From NCBI RefSeq assembly GCF_022811665.1, contig NZ_CP094529.1:2852001-2916000 (forward strand): DNA of 64,000 bases. Direction: 5' to 3'. Source of the DNA: Chryseobacterium oryzae. Lineage in GTDB: Bacteria > Bacteroidota > Bacteroidia > Flavobacteriales > Weeksellaceae. This document shows, in pieces, positions 6,834 to 15,557 of this stretch. The translations under genes and the position numbers were made by a program. Under the pieces are notes generated by a model. That model was not told the origin of the DNA. It ran no database searches and was given only the letters and a program-made list of their open reading frames with translations. Position 1 is the stretch's first letter; each line of letters opens with the position of its first letter.

Positions 6834-9095
6834 ATGGAGACACAAAAGTTTAGTTATGACAACAGTATTGTTCGTGCATTCCTATACGCAACCATAGTCT
6901 TTGGGATCATTGGTTTTGTATTCGGACTTACGGCAGCATTGATGCTTTTCTATCCTGAGCTTCCTGAATTTTTGTTCGGGACTGATGACGAAACAATCAA
7001 AAGTCTGGCGTCAGGAAACATACAAGGTTTAATTAATACGAATGGTGCATTAGGCTTCGGAAGAATCAGAATGCTACATACCAACACGGTAATTTTCGCA
7101 TTCGTATGTAACATCGTTTACGTAGGAGTTTATTACTCTTTACAAAGATTACTGAAAACAAGAATGTATAGTGATACACTTTCTTGGATTCATTTCTGGA
7201 CGTGGCAAATTATGATTGTTGCTACTTTCATTACATTCTTTATGGGGATAAACACTTCTAAAGAATATGCAGAACATGAGTGGCCAATCGATATACTTAT
7301 TGCTATATCATGGGTTATTTTCGGGGTAAATATGCTCCTTACGATAAAGAAAAGAAGAGTTAGGCACCTTTATGTTGCAATTTGGTTCTATCTGGGAACT
7401 TGGGTAGCTGTTGCAATGCTTCATATCTTCAATAATTTAGAAGTTCCTTTGTCTTTCACAGGTTGGAAATCTTATTCTGCATACGCTGGTGTAAAAGATG
7501 CCATTGTACAATGGTGGTACGGACACAATGCAGTTGCTTTCGTTTTAACAACTCCGGTACTTGGTCTAATGTATTACTTTTTACCAAAAGCGGCAGACAG
7601 ACCGGTTTTCTCGTATAAACTATCAATTATTCACTTCTGGTCTTTAATTTTCGTATATATTTGGGCGGGACCTCACCACCTTCAATATACTGCTTTACCA
7701 GCTTGGGCACAGGCAGTAGGAACCGGGTTCTCTATCATGCTTATTGCACCGTCTTGGGGAGGAATGCTGAACGGATTATTAACTCTAAGAGGAGCTTGGG
7801 ACAAAGTAAGAGATAATCCTATTCTAAAATTCTTTGTAGTAGCTGTTACTTGCTACGGTATGGCAACATTTGAAGGTCCATTATTAGCAACAAAAAACAT
7901 TAATAAAATCGGACACTTTACGGATTGGGTAATTGGTCACGTTCACTTAGGAGCTTTAGGATGGAATGGTTTCATGGCTTTTGGAGTTATTTACTACTTG
8001 GTACCTGTTATGTGGAGAACGAAACTATGGTCTGTAAAATTGGCTAACTGGCATTTCTGGTTGGGAACTTTAGGAATTATTTTCTATGCTGTCCCAATGT
8101 ATATTTCAGGATTTACACAAGGTTTGATGTGGAAGCAGTTTAATCCGGACGGAACTTTATTGTGGAAAAACTGGCTTGATACTGTAACAGCAATCATTCC
8201 TTACTTTAAAATGAGATTTGTTGGAGGATTGTTCTATCTTACTGGAGGATTATTAATGGTTGTTAACGTATATAAGACCATTAGAAAAGGATCATTCCAA
8301 AAAGAAGTTCCTGCCGAAGCTCCTGCATTGGCAAATATTGGAAATAAGAGAAAAGAAGGAGAAGGATTCCACCTTTGGTTGGAAAGAATGCCAACTTTAT
8401 TAACCATATTATCATTGCTTACTATTTCTGTAGGAAGTATGGTAGAAATCATCCCTACTCTATCACTAAAGAAAAGTGTACCTACCATTTCTGCTGTAAA
8501 ACCTTATTCACCACTTGAGTTAGAAGGTAGAGATTTATATATCCGTGAGGGTTGTAATGCTTGTCACTCTCAAATGGTAAGACCTTTTAGAGATGAAATC
8601 GTAAGATTTAACGGTAAAAACGGACAGTATTCTAAAGCTGGAGAATTTGTATATGACAGACCTTTCCTTTGGGGATCTAAAAGAACAGGACCAGATTTGC
8701 ACAGAGAAGGAGGGAAAAACCCAAGTTCTTGGCATTATAAGCACATGTTTAATCCAAGATCTACATCTGCCGGTTCTATCATGCCTCGTTACCCTTGGTT
8801 AATTGCTAATAATTTAGACAGATCTAAAATGGTTGACAAAATTGTTTTCATGAAGCAGGTTTATGACGTACCTTATACAAAAGCTGAAATTGACACCGCA
8901 AATCAGTGGGCAGATAATCAGGCAGCAAAAATTGTAAAAGACATATTTGTACAAGCAGCAGATTTGAAGAGTGCATATGCGAAAAGACCACAAGGTGAAC
9001 TTGAGAAGAAAGAAATAGTTGCTTTAATTGCGTATCTACAAAGATTAGGTACAGATATTAAAACAACTGAAATTAAAACAGCAAGTACTAACTAA
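6834..9095 (+). CDS. ccoNO: cbb3 oxidase fused subunits I and II (CcoN-CcoO)
   Basis: A single 753-aa chain joins the haem-copper catalytic subunit CcoN (about residues 1-490, many membrane helices with conserved haem and Cu-B histidines, e.g. in WYGHNAVAF, GPHHLQY and GHVHLGALGW) to the membrane-anchored mono-haem cytochrome c subunit CcoO (about 510-753). The haem c site is CNACH (Cys574 to His578), followed by SQMVRPFRDE typical of CcoO. The enzyme reduces O2 to water at low oxygen and pumps protons. The fusion is known in Bacteroidota, so it is characteristic rather than a sequencing error: the frame is open and there is no internal start with a spacer. It is followed by ccoQ after 17 bases. 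Confidence 0.96.
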   Translation: METQKFSYDNSIVRAFLYATIVFGIIGFVFGLTAALMLFYPELPEFLFGTDDETIKSLASGNIQGLINTNGALGFGRIRMLHTNTVIFAFVCNIVYVGVYYSLQRLLKTRMYSDTLSWIHFWTWQIMIVATFITFFMGINTSKEYAEHEWPIDILIAISWVIFGVNMLLTIKKRRVRHLYVAIWFYLGTWVAVAMLHIFNNLEVPLSFTGWKSYSAYAGVKDAIVQWWYGHNAVAFVLTTPVLGLMYYFLPKAADRPVFSYKLSIIHFWSLIFVYIWAGPHHLQYTALPAWAQAVGTGFSIMLIAPSWGGMLNGLLTLRGAWDKVRDNPILKFFVVAVTCYGMATFEGPLLATKNINKIGHFTDWVIGHVHLGALGWNGFMAFGVIYYLVPVMWRTKLWSVKLANWHFWLGTLGIIFYAVPMYISGFTQGLMWKQFNPDGTLLWKNWLDTVTAIIPYFKMRFVGGLFYLTGGLLMVVNVYKTIRKGSFQKEVPAEAPALANIGNKRKEGEGFHLWLERMPTLLTILSLLTISVGSMVEIIPTLSLKKSVPTISAVKPYSPLELEGRDLYIREGCNACHSQMVRPFRDEIVRFNGKNGQYSKAGEFVYDRPFLWGSKRTGPDLHREGGKNPSSWHYKHMFNPRSTSAGSIMPRYPWLIANNLDRSKMVDKIVFMKQVYDVPYTKAEIDTANQWADNQAAKIVKDIFVQAADLKSAYAKRPQGELEKKEIVALIAYLQRLGTDIKTTEIKTASTN

Positions 9096-9112
9096 ATTTT
9101 AAAAAGTTACTG

Positions 9113-9310
9113 ATGATTCCGCAAAACTTTAAAGACATATTATCCAATACAGACAACGCTGGTTTTTACCAAACATTGGCTCTGATATTCTTTATGCTGT
9201 TTTTCGTTGGTCTTATAATTTATGTTTTTAGCCGACCTAAAAAATATTATAAGGAAGAAGAACATGCTCCGCTTGGAGATGATGAGGATGATTTCAATTT
9301 AAAAAATTAA
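9113..9310 (+). CDS. ccoQ: cbb3 oxidase small subunit CcoQ
   Basis: 65-aa protein with one membrane helix (about residues 18-40) and an FSRPKKYYKEE segment followed by an acidic tail, the usual shape of CcoQ/FixQ. It is thought to stabilise the oxidase complex. It lies between ccoNO and ccoP with short gaps (17 and 11 bases), where ccoQ is expected. Sequence conservation in this family is weak, so the call leans on position. Confidence 0.88.
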   Translation: MIPQNFKDILSNTDNAGFYQTLALIFFMLFFVGLIIYVFSRPKKYYKEEEHAPLGDDEDDFNLKN

Positions 9311-9321
9311 ACTATTTTATT

Positions 9322-10200
9322 ATGAAACAAAGAACACCAGTTTTTGTAAACATTTTAATAATAACGGGACTTTTAATTGTTTTCTATTATTTATTTGTAC
9401 AAGACTATTCGTTTTTTTCCTCACTTTATTTCTGGGGTACTGTTATAATTGGTGCAATTTTGGCCTACATTCACAGTGCAATTGGAGATTTAATCGAAAA
9501 CAAAAATTTCGGGAAGTTATCAGACGGTGAAAAAGCAGCTTATCTTGCTGAGAAGAAAATACCTTTCTTAAAAAGACAGTACATGGCTGCCTTCAAAAAG
9601 CAATCTGAAACTGAAGAAAAAGATATTCTTATCGACCACGGGTTCGATGGGATTATGGAATTAGATAATCAGCTTCCAAAATGGTGGATCGGTTTATTCT
9701 GGTTTGGAACTGTTTTCTGTGTAGTATACATTTTTGCATTCTCTTTTACAGACTTTGCACATCCACTTAAAGAATATGATGCAGAATACAAAGAACAGGA
9801 AGCCAGCGTTAAAAAGTACATGGAAGAACAGCCACCTGTAACTATTGAAACTGCAGAGTTTTCTGAAGATAATATTGCTGCCGGTGAAGAAGTTTTCAAA
9901 ACCAACTGTGTATCTTGTCACTCAGACGGAGGTAAAGGAGGAATTGGTCCTAACCTTACTGATAATTATTGGCACAATCAACCTGAAAAAACTTTATTCA
10001 AAAATGTATTTCATGTAGTGGAAAACGGTGTTACCGGAACAGCCATGCAGGCTTGGGGGAAAAACGGTGTACTTACAGGAAACGACATTCAGAATGTTGC
10101 AGCTTATGTATACTCAATTAATCAGCTTAAAAAACCAATTACGCCTGCTGAAGGAGGAGCTCCTCCATACGGTACAGAAGCTCATTGGGAAAAAAAGTAA
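9322..10200 (+). CDS. ccoP: cbb3 oxidase subunit III, mono-haem CcoP
   Basis: Two N-terminal membrane helices (about residues 9-55), a cytoplasmic loop, a third helix with the CcoP signature LPKWWIGLFWFGTVF (about 114-140), then a periplasmic cytochrome c domain with a single CVSCH haem site (Cys196 to His200) and a likely Met ligand in GTAMQAWG. It delivers electrons to CcoNO. Proteobacterial CcoP carries two haem c sites; only one CxxCH is visible here, so this is the mono-haem form. It ends the structural operon; a strong hairpin follows. Confidence 0.94.
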   Translation: MKQRTPVFVNILIITGLLIVFYYLFVQDYSFFSSLYFWGTVIIGAILAYIHSAIGDLIENKNFGKLSDGEKAAYLAEKKIPFLKRQYMAAFKKQSETEEKDILIDHGFDGIMELDNQLPKWWIGLFWFGTVFCVVYIFAFSFTDFAHPLKEYDAEYKEQEASVKKYMEEQPPVTIETAEFSEDNIAAGEEVFKTNCVSCHSDGGKGGIGPNLTDNYWHNQPEKTLFKNVFHVVENGVTGTAMQAWGKNGVLTGNDIQNVAAYVYSINQLKKPITPAEGGAPPYGTEAHWEKK

Positions 10201-10220
10201 TTAAAATTTAGAAAATATAT

Positions 10221-10272
10221 GAAAAAACATAATTTGTTATTAGATAAAAATAGTAACGAATTATGTTTTTTC
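10221..10272. terminator. Hairpin between ccoP and ccoG
   Basis: Inverted repeat GAAAAAACATAATT-GTTA / TAAC-AATTATGTTTTTTC, about 18 paired bases with a 14-base loop, ending in a T-run. It could terminate the ccoSNOQP transcript or attenuate read-through into ccoG. Confidence 0.65.
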
Positions 10273-10291
10273 GTTTTAAAACTAGTTTGAA

Positions 10292-11746
10292 ATGTCAAAA
10301 ACAGAGAATGAAGCCGCACGCGGTGGACAAGGCCAGGTTTTAGATCCTGAGACTTATAGAGATTCTATAGGCACAATGGAACAGTCCGGTAAAAGAAAAT
10401 GGATTTTTCCTAAAAAACCAAAAGGTAAATATACCAATTACAGAAATATTGTAAGTTTTGTATTATTGCTGGTATATTTTACAATACCTTTTATAAAAAT
10501 TAATGGCAACCCATTTTTTATGTTCAATGTCATCGACAGAGAATTTTTTATCGTTGGACAACCATTTTATCCTCAAGATTTCTTTATACTTACACTGGGT
10601 GCCATTGCATCTCTTATATTCATCATCTTGTTTACGATTGCTTTCGGAAGAATTTTCTGCGGATGGATTTGTCCTCAGACAATTTTTTTAGAATCTATAT
10701 TTCGTAAAATAGAGTTTGCAATAGAAGGAGACCGCAATAAGCAAATGAAACTCGACAGGCAGGAATGGAACAGCGAAAAGATATGGAAACGAAGCCTTAA
10801 ATGGTCTATCTACATCATTATATCTCTCATTATAACCCATTTTATGTTTATGTACATTGTGGGATATGAAGAGGTTTTAAAAATCATTTCCGAAGGACCT
10901 TTTGCAAACCCAACAAACTTTATGGTAATGATTTTGTTCACGGCTGCTTTCTACTTTGTATTTGCATGGTTCAGGGAGCAGGTTTGTACTTTGGTTTGCC
11001 CTTACGGAAGACTACAGGGAGTTTTGATAGATAAAGATACCATCAACGTTTTTTACGATTTTAAAAGAGGAGAAAATCGTTCTAAATGGAGAAAAGGCGA
11101 AGACAGAAAAGCTGCAGGAAAAGGAGATTGTATAGATTGTCTGCAATGCGTAGTGGTTTGCCCTACCGGGATTGATATCCGTGACGGACAACAGCTGGAA
11201 TGCGTAAACTGTACTGCCTGTATTGATGCTTGTGATGAAGTAATGGATAAAGTAGGATTGCCAAAAGGTCTTATCCGATATGCTTCTGAAAATGAAATTG
11301 AAAAAGAAATACCTTTTAAATTTACAGGAAGAATGAAAGGTTTTGCCATAGTATTGGCACTATTGGTAGGATTTTTAGGATTTCTTCTGTACAACAGAGG
11401 AGATATGGAAGCAAAATTCATTAAACCGGCAGGAAGTACATTCTTCGTACGAGATGGTAAAATTACCAATACCTACAATTACACATTCTTAAATAAAACC
11501 AACGATAAAAAAATTGTTACCGTAAAAGTAATTGATCCTTCCCACGCAGAAATTAATTTCAGTGGTTCGAGTACCATTACCGTTGAAAGAGATAAAATTG
11601 CTAAGGGAACCATAAGCATCAGCTTTCCAGAAGCTGAAATGAATTTGTCGAAACAAAACATCACAATCGGGGTTTATGATATGAAAGGAAAATTAGTAGA
11701 CTCTTACCAAACTTACTTCGAAGGACCTTTTAAATTACAGTTTTAA
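10292..11746 (+). CDS. ccoG: cbb3 oxidase accessory ferredoxin CcoG
   Basis: Membrane ferredoxin (RdxA/FixG family) implicated in reducing copper for the oxidase. Four to five membrane helices surround CGWICPQT and CTLVCPYG segments. The cytoplasmic part holds two 4Fe-4S motifs (CIDCLQCVVVCP and CVNCTACIDACD), then a last helix and a C-terminal Ig-like periplasmic domain (about 380-484) typical of CcoG. At 484 aa it is full length. The start at 10292 follows the hairpin by 19 bases. It lies 10 bases before ccoH, so ccoG, ccoH and the SafE-like gene probably form one transcript, or are reached by read-through from ccoP. Confidence 0.95.
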   Translation: MSKTENEAARGGQGQVLDPETYRDSIGTMEQSGKRKWIFPKKPKGKYTNYRNIVSFVLLLVYFTIPFIKINGNPFFMFNVIDREFFIVGQPFYPQDFFILTLGAIASLIFIILFTIAFGRIFCGWICPQTIFLESIFRKIEFAIEGDRNKQMKLDRQEWNSEKIWKRSLKWSIYIIISLIITHFMFMYIVGYEEVLKIISEGPFANPTNFMVMILFTAAFYFVFAWFREQVCTLVCPYGRLQGVLIDKDTINVFYDFKRGENRSKWRKGEDRKAAGKGDCIDCLQCVVVCPTGIDIRDGQQLECVNCTACIDACDEVMDKVGLPKGLIRYASENEIEKEIPFKFTGRMKGFAIVLALLVGFLGFLLYNRGDMEAKFIKPAGSTFFVRDGKITNTYNYTFLNKTNDKKIVTVKVIDPSHAEINFSGSSTITVERDKIAKGTISISFPEAEMNLSKQNITIGVYDMKGKLVDSYQTYFEGPFKLQF

Positions 11747-11756
11747 AGAAAAAATT

Positions 11757-12209
11757 ATGAAAAATTTCACTTGGGGACATGGTATTGTTGTAGCCTTAGC
11801 CTCTTTTATTATATTTATTTTAGCCATGTTATTTTTATTTCCTAACGGACAAAAAAATTCTGAAATGGTTACAGAACATTACTATGAAGAAGAGCTTCAG
11901 TATCAATCTGTAATTGATGCTAAAAACCGTGCAGATAAATTGCAGGAAAAACCTAAATATTCTCAAGCTCAAAACGGAATAACATTAACCTTCCCTAAAG
12001 ACATCAAAAATTCGGATACTAAGGTGAGTTTTGTTCTAAACAGATCTGATGACCAAAATTTAGACATCAAAAAATCTGTTCAATTAGATGCCAATAACGC
12101 TTTTACGATACCTGCTTCAGTTTTAAAACCAGGAAACTATACCCTAAGACTAAGTTGGGTAAAAGATAAAACCGATTATAGACTCGACTATGATGTGATA
12201 TGGAAATAG
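11757..12209 (+). CDS. ccoH: FixH/CcoH-family cbb3 assembly protein
   Basis: One N-terminal membrane helix (about residues 7-27) followed by a motif with EHYYEEELQYQ and a periplasmic beta-rich domain, as in FixH. CcoH/FixH stabilises the assembling oxidase. The 150-aa length is normal. It overlaps the next gene by ten bases, indicating coupled translation. Confidence 0.92.
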   Translation: MKNFTWGHGIVVALASFIIFILAMLFLFPNGQKNSEMVTEHYYEEELQYQSVIDAKNRADKLQEKPKYSQAQNGITLTFPKDIKNSDTKVSFVLNRSDDQNLDIKKSVQLDANNAFTIPASVLKPGNYTLRLSWVKDKTDYRLDYDVIWK

Positions 12210-12961
12210 CATTGATTATCTCTGCAATTGGTTTAGGCTTCGCATCCGGATTTCACTGTATCGGAATGTGCGGTCCCATTGCATTATCAATGGGTTTAAC
12301 CAAAAAGCAAGCGACCAATTACTATCTACAGAATCTTACCTATCAATTGGGAAGGATTTTCACGTATGCATTTTTAGGTGCAATTCTGGGAATTGTGGGA
12401 GAAGGATTTGAAATGGCGGGATTTCAGCGGTACTTAACCATTACTGTTGGAGTTTTGCTTATAATCATGGCTTTATTTTCGTTTGGCGGTAAAGACTTCG
12501 CCTCGAAGATTCCATTCATATCTCAATTTCTTTTTAAGGTTAAATTAAACCTAGGAAAACTGCTTCAGAAATCAGATTACCGTTCAAGATTCACTACCGG
12601 AATACTTAACGGGTTTTTACCATGCGGAATGGTGTATATGGCACTTACTGCAAGTTTGGCAAGTGGCGGAGTTTGGCAGGGAGCTTTATATATGACTTTA
12701 TTTGGATTGGGAACTCTTCCTTTTATGTTTACGGTAGTTTTGGTGGGAAACCTGATGAGCCAGGCATTCAGACAGAAAATTTTAAAGTTTATTCCTATTG
12801 TGATGATTATTTTGGGCGGACTTTTTATTATTCGAGGCTTAGAACTGGGTATTCCTTACGTTTCTCCCAAAAAAGCAGCTATGAAGGTTTCTCCTGAGCA
12901 TGACATCAACTGTACCAATACAGATCCTAACCACAAACATAATCCTGAAACCTGCCACTGA
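12200..12961 (+). CDS. SafE/TauE-type membrane protein of the cco locus
   Basis: Polytopic membrane protein with about six helices, belonging to the sulfite exporter TauE/SafE (DsbD_2-like) family. The signature HCIGMCGPIALS near the N-terminus and NGFLPCGMVYMAL in the middle carry paired Cys residues typical of this group. It overlaps ccoH and ends the cco block; homologues in this position are known in cbb3 clusters and are thought to take part in copper or thiol handling. The C-terminal tail has several His and Cys (HDINCTNTDPNHKHNPETCH) and could bind metal; that is inference. The substrate is unknown, and sulfite export is not implied. Confidence 0.85.
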   Translation: MEIALIISAIGLGFASGFHCIGMCGPIALSMGLTKKQATNYYLQNLTYQLGRIFTYAFLGAILGIVGEGFEMAGFQRYLTITVGVLLIIMALFSFGGKDFASKIPFISQFLFKVKLNLGKLLQKSDYRSRFTTGILNGFLPCGMVYMALTASLASGGVWQGALYMTLFGLGTLPFMFTVVLVGNLMSQAFRQKILKFIPIVMIILGGLFIIRGLELGIPYVSPKKAAMKVSPEHDINCTNTDPNHKHNPETCH

Positions 12962-13238
12962 AAAATCATCCGAAAAAAAGGGGAAATTAGTCGAAAACCA
13001 AACTAATATAAATTTCCGATAAGGAAAATCTTCAATATTTGATTTTCAAAACATAATCATTTTATCCCAAAGAGGAATAAAGAAATATTTTGGTATCGGA
13101 AAAGATTCAAGCAGAAGAATCTCACTATTTTCATCAAAAACAAAATCATTTCTTAAACTCAGATTATTAAATAATCAAAAAAAAATTTAATTAAACTATT
13201 TCTCCGCAATCAGCAATAAATTATTTTCTGCATTATCA

Positions 13239-13301
13239 TTGTCGTTCTGTAGGAATAAAAACGTTATATTTCATAATATCAACATTCTTCCAGAATGACA
13301 A
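13239..13301. repeat. Imperfect inverted repeat, dispersed-repeat-like
   Basis: TTGTCGTTCTGTAGGAAT (from 13239) and ATTCTTCCAGAATGACAA (to 13301) pair at 15 of 18 positions around a 27-base loop. The arms resemble the short TCATTCTG-AGGAAT dispersed repeats that I recall from Chryseobacterium intergenic DNA. The rest of the 12962-13391 gap is AT-rich with no gene that I can support. Confidence 0.6.
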
Positions 13302-13391
13302 AAGCCTGTTGATTTTTGAGTATTATGATTAAAAAGGACATCCATCTAATTAATACCACAAACATGCAAAAATCTGTTATTTTGACAATAA

Positions 13392-13421
13392 AAAAAGACG
13401 AACATTGCTGTTCGTCTTTTT
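13392..13421. terminator. Hairpin terminator after the DUF5689 gene
   Basis: Perfect stem AAAAAGACGAAC / GTTCGTCTTTTT with a 6-base loop and T-runs on both strands. It lies 20 bases past the stop of the minus-strand lipoprotein gene. Confidence 0.9.
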
Positions 13422-13441
13422 AGTATTTATTCAGTAAAATA

Positions 13442-15547
13442 TTACTGTCCTTTGATTTTAAAATCATCAATCTCCCAAGTTGCTGCCGCAGAAGTTGTAG
13501 AGGTATATTTGAATGCAATTCTTACATTCTTTCCTAGAAAAGCAGACAAGTCTACATTCCCAGAACTTACCCAATCACCAAAAGCAGCATTATTGGTATC
13601 TAAAGTGGCAGGAAGCTGTACCCAAGTTGTAGTAGCAACATTTCCTGTAAAATTGTCTGTTGCATAAACCTGTAATGCATTACCATTATATCTTACATCA
13701 CTTGTAAAACTTACCGCTGCTTTAGTTTTACCAACTAAACTGACAGACTTAGAAATAAGCCAGTCTTCATTTGCATTATTTCCTCCTGCAAAACCATTCA
13801 TCATTGCATAATAATTAGACTGGTTTCCTTGGTTAGAAGTTGTCCACACCTGCGCACCTAAAACATTTACAGTTGTCCAATCTGCATTAAATCCTCCAGC
13901 TGCAAAACTTTCGCTGTACAAAACAGGAAGTGGTACATATACAGAACCATCACATCTTGGATCGTCTAAATCTGCTCCCAAAACATCTGTAATCAAAAGT
14001 TGGTAAGTCCCATTAAATACACTTAGAACACCATATACATCACCCTTACCGGCTTCTATAACCTGTCCGGCAAAATCTGCATTATTATTGGTTCTCAACA
14101 AAATTTTATTCCCAGAACAGTCTTCCAAAGTTCTATTGGTTGGAGATCCTGATGCATATACTTTTTCTAAATCTCCTTCAATAAACTGAAGATTTTTAAT
14201 TTTAACCCATCTTCCAACATCTGCCATACCAATTTGGTTAATTGTTCTCTCTGTTGGTACAACAGCAGTAGTTGCTTTTTTAGAATCGAAAAAGTATTTA
14301 TATACATCCGTCTCAGCAATTCTTCCTACTACAGCTCCAAATGGAGATCCTAATTGAATTTCTCCTGAAACAGCACCTACGTAAAGACCATTCAATTTAA
14401 TGTAAACTTCTTTTCCAACAACAAATCTAGGATCGTTGTATAAATTTGTTTTATCAATATTAATTCTGATACCTCCAGTTGCATCTTCAACATAAATATA
14501 TTTGAAAAGGTTGGAAGATTTATCGTTAGCAATAACTTTAGCTTTTAAAACAAAATCATTAGTAATAGGCGTTAATGCACTAGACGCTAATTGCTTTACT
14601 TCAGCAACCGTTTTCTGTGTTAAACCATTATCGCTGTATTGGCAAGGATCAGCTGTAATTCCATCAATTCTTGGGAATTTTGTCATCTCAAGATCTGTAA
14701 CCTTATTAATGTACAACTGATAAGTGCTGTTATATTTGCTGTAAATTCCTACAAACTTACCGTTACCTGAAGGAAGTGTCTGATTGGCAAATGAAGCATA
14801 ACCACTGTTTCTTACAATTCTTGCAGTACCTGAAGTATTATCTCTAATAGCTCTGTCTACAGTAACACCGCTTGGTGCAAAATTGGTACACAAAATTTTA
14901 TTATCGAATTCTGCATTATCCATTTGAATTAAACAGCCAATCATATTATCGTTTACAGAAATCATCTGAGAAGAAGTCATAATTTTAGGAACAATTTGTC
15001 CTCTTATATTACAAGATCTGAAAATAGTTTGTGGAATCATTTTTTCCGGAATACGAGATACAGCACTGTTTTGGTTTTCTGCACCTGTTTTTACTCCTAA
15101 CTGAACTACTCCACCATAAACACCAACAGCAAGACCATTAATTTTCACATAGATCTTAGAACCTTGAGGAAACTTGGTATAAGTACTTACTGCATCTACA
15201 CTTATGGTAAAACCATGGGTAGGATCCTTTAAAGCATCCTGAATATAAATGGTTTTATAGATGTTTCCTGTTTCATCTGTTGAACTTACATATCCCTGAA
15301 TATACAAATCGTCTGAAGGATCGTTGGGTGTATTATCCGCTGGAAATACATAAGCATTGTTATTCGGGTTATTGAGAGTATATTTTTCTCTCAATTCTTT
15401 CAAAGAAGTATTTGCAGTAAAATCCTGAATACACTGTACTCCTGCAAGATTGGGATCATCATACTTATCATCGTGTACACAGCCCGATATAATTAGAGCC
15501 GCAATCATCACGAAAATATATTTTAAAATGGAATTATATTTTTTCAT
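13442..15547 (-). CDS. DUF5689 lipoprotein with choice-of-anchor J-like end
   Basis: 701-aa lipoprotein. The start at 15547 is set by the signal peptide MKKYNSILKYIFVMIAALIISGC with the lipobox Cys at residue 23; a longer frame exists but overlaps the preceding gene. It has two related DUF5689 (OB-fold-like) modules, about residues 50-310 and 315-560, sharing phrases such as YIQD/YVED, KIYVKINGL / EVYIKLNGL and GKFVGIYSKYNSTYQL / GDVYGVLSVFNGTYQL. The last 130 residues resemble choice-of-anchor J or concanavalin-like carbohydrate-type domains. It lies 10 bases after the TonB-linked receptor gene, like SusD-type partner lipoproteins. Its function is inferred to be substrate binding at the cell surface. 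Confidence 0.85.
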   Translation of the reverse strand: MKKYNSILKYIFVMIAALIISGCVHDDKYDDPNLAGVQCIQDFTANTSLKELREKYTLNNPNNNAYVFPADNTPNDPSDDLYIQGYVSSTDETGNIYKTIYIQDALKDPTHGFTISVDAVSTYTKFPQGSKIYVKINGLAVGVYGGVVQLGVKTGAENQNSAVSRIPEKMIPQTIFRSCNIRGQIVPKIMTSSQMISVNDNMIGCLIQMDNAEFDNKILCTNFAPSGVTVDRAIRDNTSGTARIVRNSGYASFANQTLPSGNGKFVGIYSKYNSTYQLYINKVTDLEMTKFPRIDGITADPCQYSDNGLTQKTVAEVKQLASSALTPITNDFVLKAKVIANDKSSNLFKYIYVEDATGGIRINIDKTNLYNDPRFVVGKEVYIKLNGLYVGAVSGEIQLGSPFGAVVGRIAETDVYKYFFDSKKATTAVVPTERTINQIGMADVGRWVKIKNLQFIEGDLEKVYASGSPTNRTLEDCSGNKILLRTNNNADFAGQVIEAGKGDVYGVLSVFNGTYQLLITDVLGADLDDPRCDGSVYVPLPVLYSESFAAGGFNADWTTVNVLGAQVWTTSNQGNQSNYYAMMNGFAGGNNANEDWLISKSVSLVGKTKAAVSFTSDVRYNGNALQVYATDNFTGNVATTTWVQLPATLDTNNAAFGDWVSSGNVDLSAFLGKNVRIAFKYTSTTSAAATWEIDDFKIKGQ

Positions 15548-15557
15548 TTTTATAATA

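Noticed and set aside
13239..13301. CRISPR-like repeat
   Set aside because: A single inverted pair without spaced direct repeats or cas genes.
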